Source of the DNA: Akkermansia sp.
GTDB taxonomy: Bacteria > Verrucomicrobiota > Verrucomicrobiia > Verrucomicrobiales > Akkermansiaceae
DNA length: 6,791 nt
Direction of reading: 5' to 3'
Assembly (NCBI GenBank): GCA_017555465.1
Contig: JAFZGH010000119.1
Coordinates: 1-6,791 of the forward strand
Numbering within the stretch: the stretch's first letter is position 1; each line of letters begins with the position of its first letter. Below are positions 5,809 through 6,791 of the stretch, piece by piece. Made by a program: the position numbers and the translations under genes. The notes below the pieces were generated by a model, which saw only the letters and a program-made list of their open reading frames with translations, was not told where the DNA came from and made no database searches.

Positions 5809-6744
5809 CTATTCCCAGTTTGTCATTTCCTGGAACGCGGCAATGCGCCGGGCCAGCTCGTGAATACCCAGGGAGAAAAGCGAAATCGTGCCGAACTTTT
5901 CGCACACGGCGGCGGCAATGACCGTGGCAATGGCTACGCCGCGCTTCATATCCTCCCAGGCGGGATTGCCGCCATTCAGGCTCTTGGTCAGGTAGCCGGC
6001 CAGCGCGCCCATGTAGGCATCGCCCGCGCCGGTGGGGTCCAGTGCATGCTTGAGCGGCCATGCCGGGCAGCGGAACATTTTGAGCGCCCCCTCAGGCGTG
6101 CGGTGGAACAGGGTGGATCCATGGCTGCCGTGCTTCACAATGGCATAGCGCGGGCCTGCTGCCAGCAGCTTTTCTCCGGCTTCGAGGGAATCATCCGTCT
6201 GTGCCCAGAACTGCGCTTCCTCATCATTCATGAGCATCAGGTCCACGTTCTGAAGCAATTCCGTGGCGTATTCCGGCTCGCGCTCCAGCCAGCTCTTCAT
6301 GGAATCTGCCATGCGGAAACAGGCATGCGGACACTGCCGTAGCATGCGGTTCTGCAGGCGCGGCGTCACGTTCGTGGCCACAGCAATGCTGCACCGCTGC
6401 AATTCCTCGGAAAGCTGCATCACCCAGTGTTCCTGTACCCCTTCGGTGCGGCTCACGGTGGTGCGGTTGTTCATATCTTCTTCATACTGCCCCGTCCAGG
6501 CGAAGGTCTGCCCTTTTTCTCGGGCAACATGCTGCATGTTCACGCCTCGCAGCTCCAGCGCCTGTGCCCAGGCCTCCGGGAAATCATCGCCCACCACGCC
6601 GACCATATCCATCTTATCCGTCACCAGTCGCGCCGCCAGCGCCGCATACGGCCCAGAGCCCCCCATCACAGAGTTTACCTGCCCACCGGGGGTGATGAGG
6701 GTATCAATCGCAATCGTTCCATATATCAGCGCGCGTCCGTTCAT
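5809..6744 (-). CDS. PfkB-family carbohydrate/nucleoside kinase
   Basis: This 311-residue cytoplasmic protein belongs to the PfkB (ribokinase-like) family, which transfers phosphate from ATP to a sugar, nucleoside or sugar phosphate. The N-terminal strand (ALIYGTIAIDTL) and the di-glycine substrate-lid motif MGGSGPYAA (residues 27-35) are present. An NxxE metal/phosphate motif is seen at 173-176 (NDEE). The PfkB signature 2, DPTGAGDAY, is at 236-244, with the GAGD anion hole and Asp242 as the expected catalytic base. Length fits the family (about 300-330), and all key residues are intact. Substrate cannot be read from sequence; family members phosphorylate ribose, fructose, adenosine, tagatose phosphate and others. 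It starts inside an ATGA overlap with the truncated upstream gene and has the only perfect Shine-Dalgarno in the window, so it is probably translationally coupled to that gene. I see no clear terminator after its stop. Confidence 0.9.
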   Translation of the reverse strand: MNGRALIYGTIAIDTLITPGGQVNSVMGGSGPYAALAARLVTDKMDMVGVVGDDFPEAWAQALELRGVNMQHVAREKGQTFAWTGQYEEDMNNRTTVSRTEGVQEHWVMQLSEELQRCSIAVATNVTPRLQNRMLRQCPHACFRMADSMKSWLEREPEYATELLQNVDLMLMNDEEAQFWAQTDDSLEAGEKLLAAGPRYAIVKHGSHGSTLFHRTPEGALKMFRCPAWPLKHALDPTGAGDAYMGALAGYLTKSLNGGNPAWEDMKRGVAIATVIAAAVCEKFGTISLFSLGIHELARRIAAFQEMTNWE

Positions 6745-6791
6745 ACCGCACCTCCTTCCAGCATTGTAAGCAATTCTTCTTCCCCGATGAC
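6741..6791 (-). CDS. 3' end of a gene truncated by the window edge
   Basis: On the - strand the frame entering from the right edge reads 16 codons, VIGEEELLTMLEGGAV, then TGA at 6741-6743. That stop overlaps the kinase ATG (6742-6744) in an ATGA arrangement, typical of co-transcribed, translationally coupled genes. The kinase Shine-Dalgarno lies inside its last codons. The fragment is too short to identify the product. Confidence 0.6.
   Translation of the reverse strand, partial: VIGEEELLTMLEGGAV
6750..6757 (-). promoter_or_regulatory. Perfect Shine-Dalgarno of the PfkB-family kinase
   Basis: The - strand reads AAGGAGGT, followed by a 5-nt spacer (GCGGT) and the ATG at 6744. This is full complementarity to the 16S rRNA tail and fixes the kinase start. 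No other gene in the window has a comparable site. Confidence 0.85.

Noticed and set aside
5629..6342. 237-codon open frame on the + strand opposite the kinase
   Set aside because: It is in codon-for-codon register with the PfkB-family gene, whose motifs are intact, and also runs across the 5' end of the lipoprotein gene at 5406-5741.

Overview
This window most resembles a GC-rich, Gram-negative, probably gut-associated bacterium of the Verrucomicrobiota (Akkermansia-like). The basis is a GH123-type glycosidase, an OprB-type porin, several signal-peptidase-II lipoproteins, sigma70-like promoters, and almost no Shine-Dalgarno sequences. The phylum assignment is inference; no marker gene is present.

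Layout. Positions 1-143 hold no gene I can support, only a possible promoter. Positions 144-1379 (+ strand) carry three tightly packed genes: a lipoprotein of unknown function, a short secreted protein, and a third frame overlapping it by 20 nt. The last two may be one exported protein split by a frameshift. A hairpin at about 1403-1431 closes this unit. From 1457 to the right edge everything lies on the - strand. In transcription order from the right edge this is: the last 16 codons of a truncated gene; a PfkB-family sugar/nucleoside kinase joined to it by an ATGA overlap and a perfect Shine-Dalgarno; two small lipoproteins 17 nt apart; a secreted GH123-like glycoside hydrolase; an OprB-like outer-membrane porin with a strong terminator; and a 46-residue membrane mini-protein with a clear promoter of its own. 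The + and - strand units converge around 1380-1456.

How the genes may work together (inference). The GH123 enzyme would cut terminal beta-linked N-acetylgalactosamine from host-type glycans in the periplasm or at the cell surface. The porin would pass small sugars across the outer membrane. The kinase might phosphorylate a sugar or nucleoside in the cytoplasm. Separate promoters and terminators suggest the genes are neighbours, not one operon. The lipoproteins and the mini-protein have no function I recognise. The less ordinary parts are the possible split exported gene, the mini-protein whose promoter touches the porin terminator, and the cysteine content of the exported proteins. I see no mobile element, CRISPR array, tRNA or rRNA.
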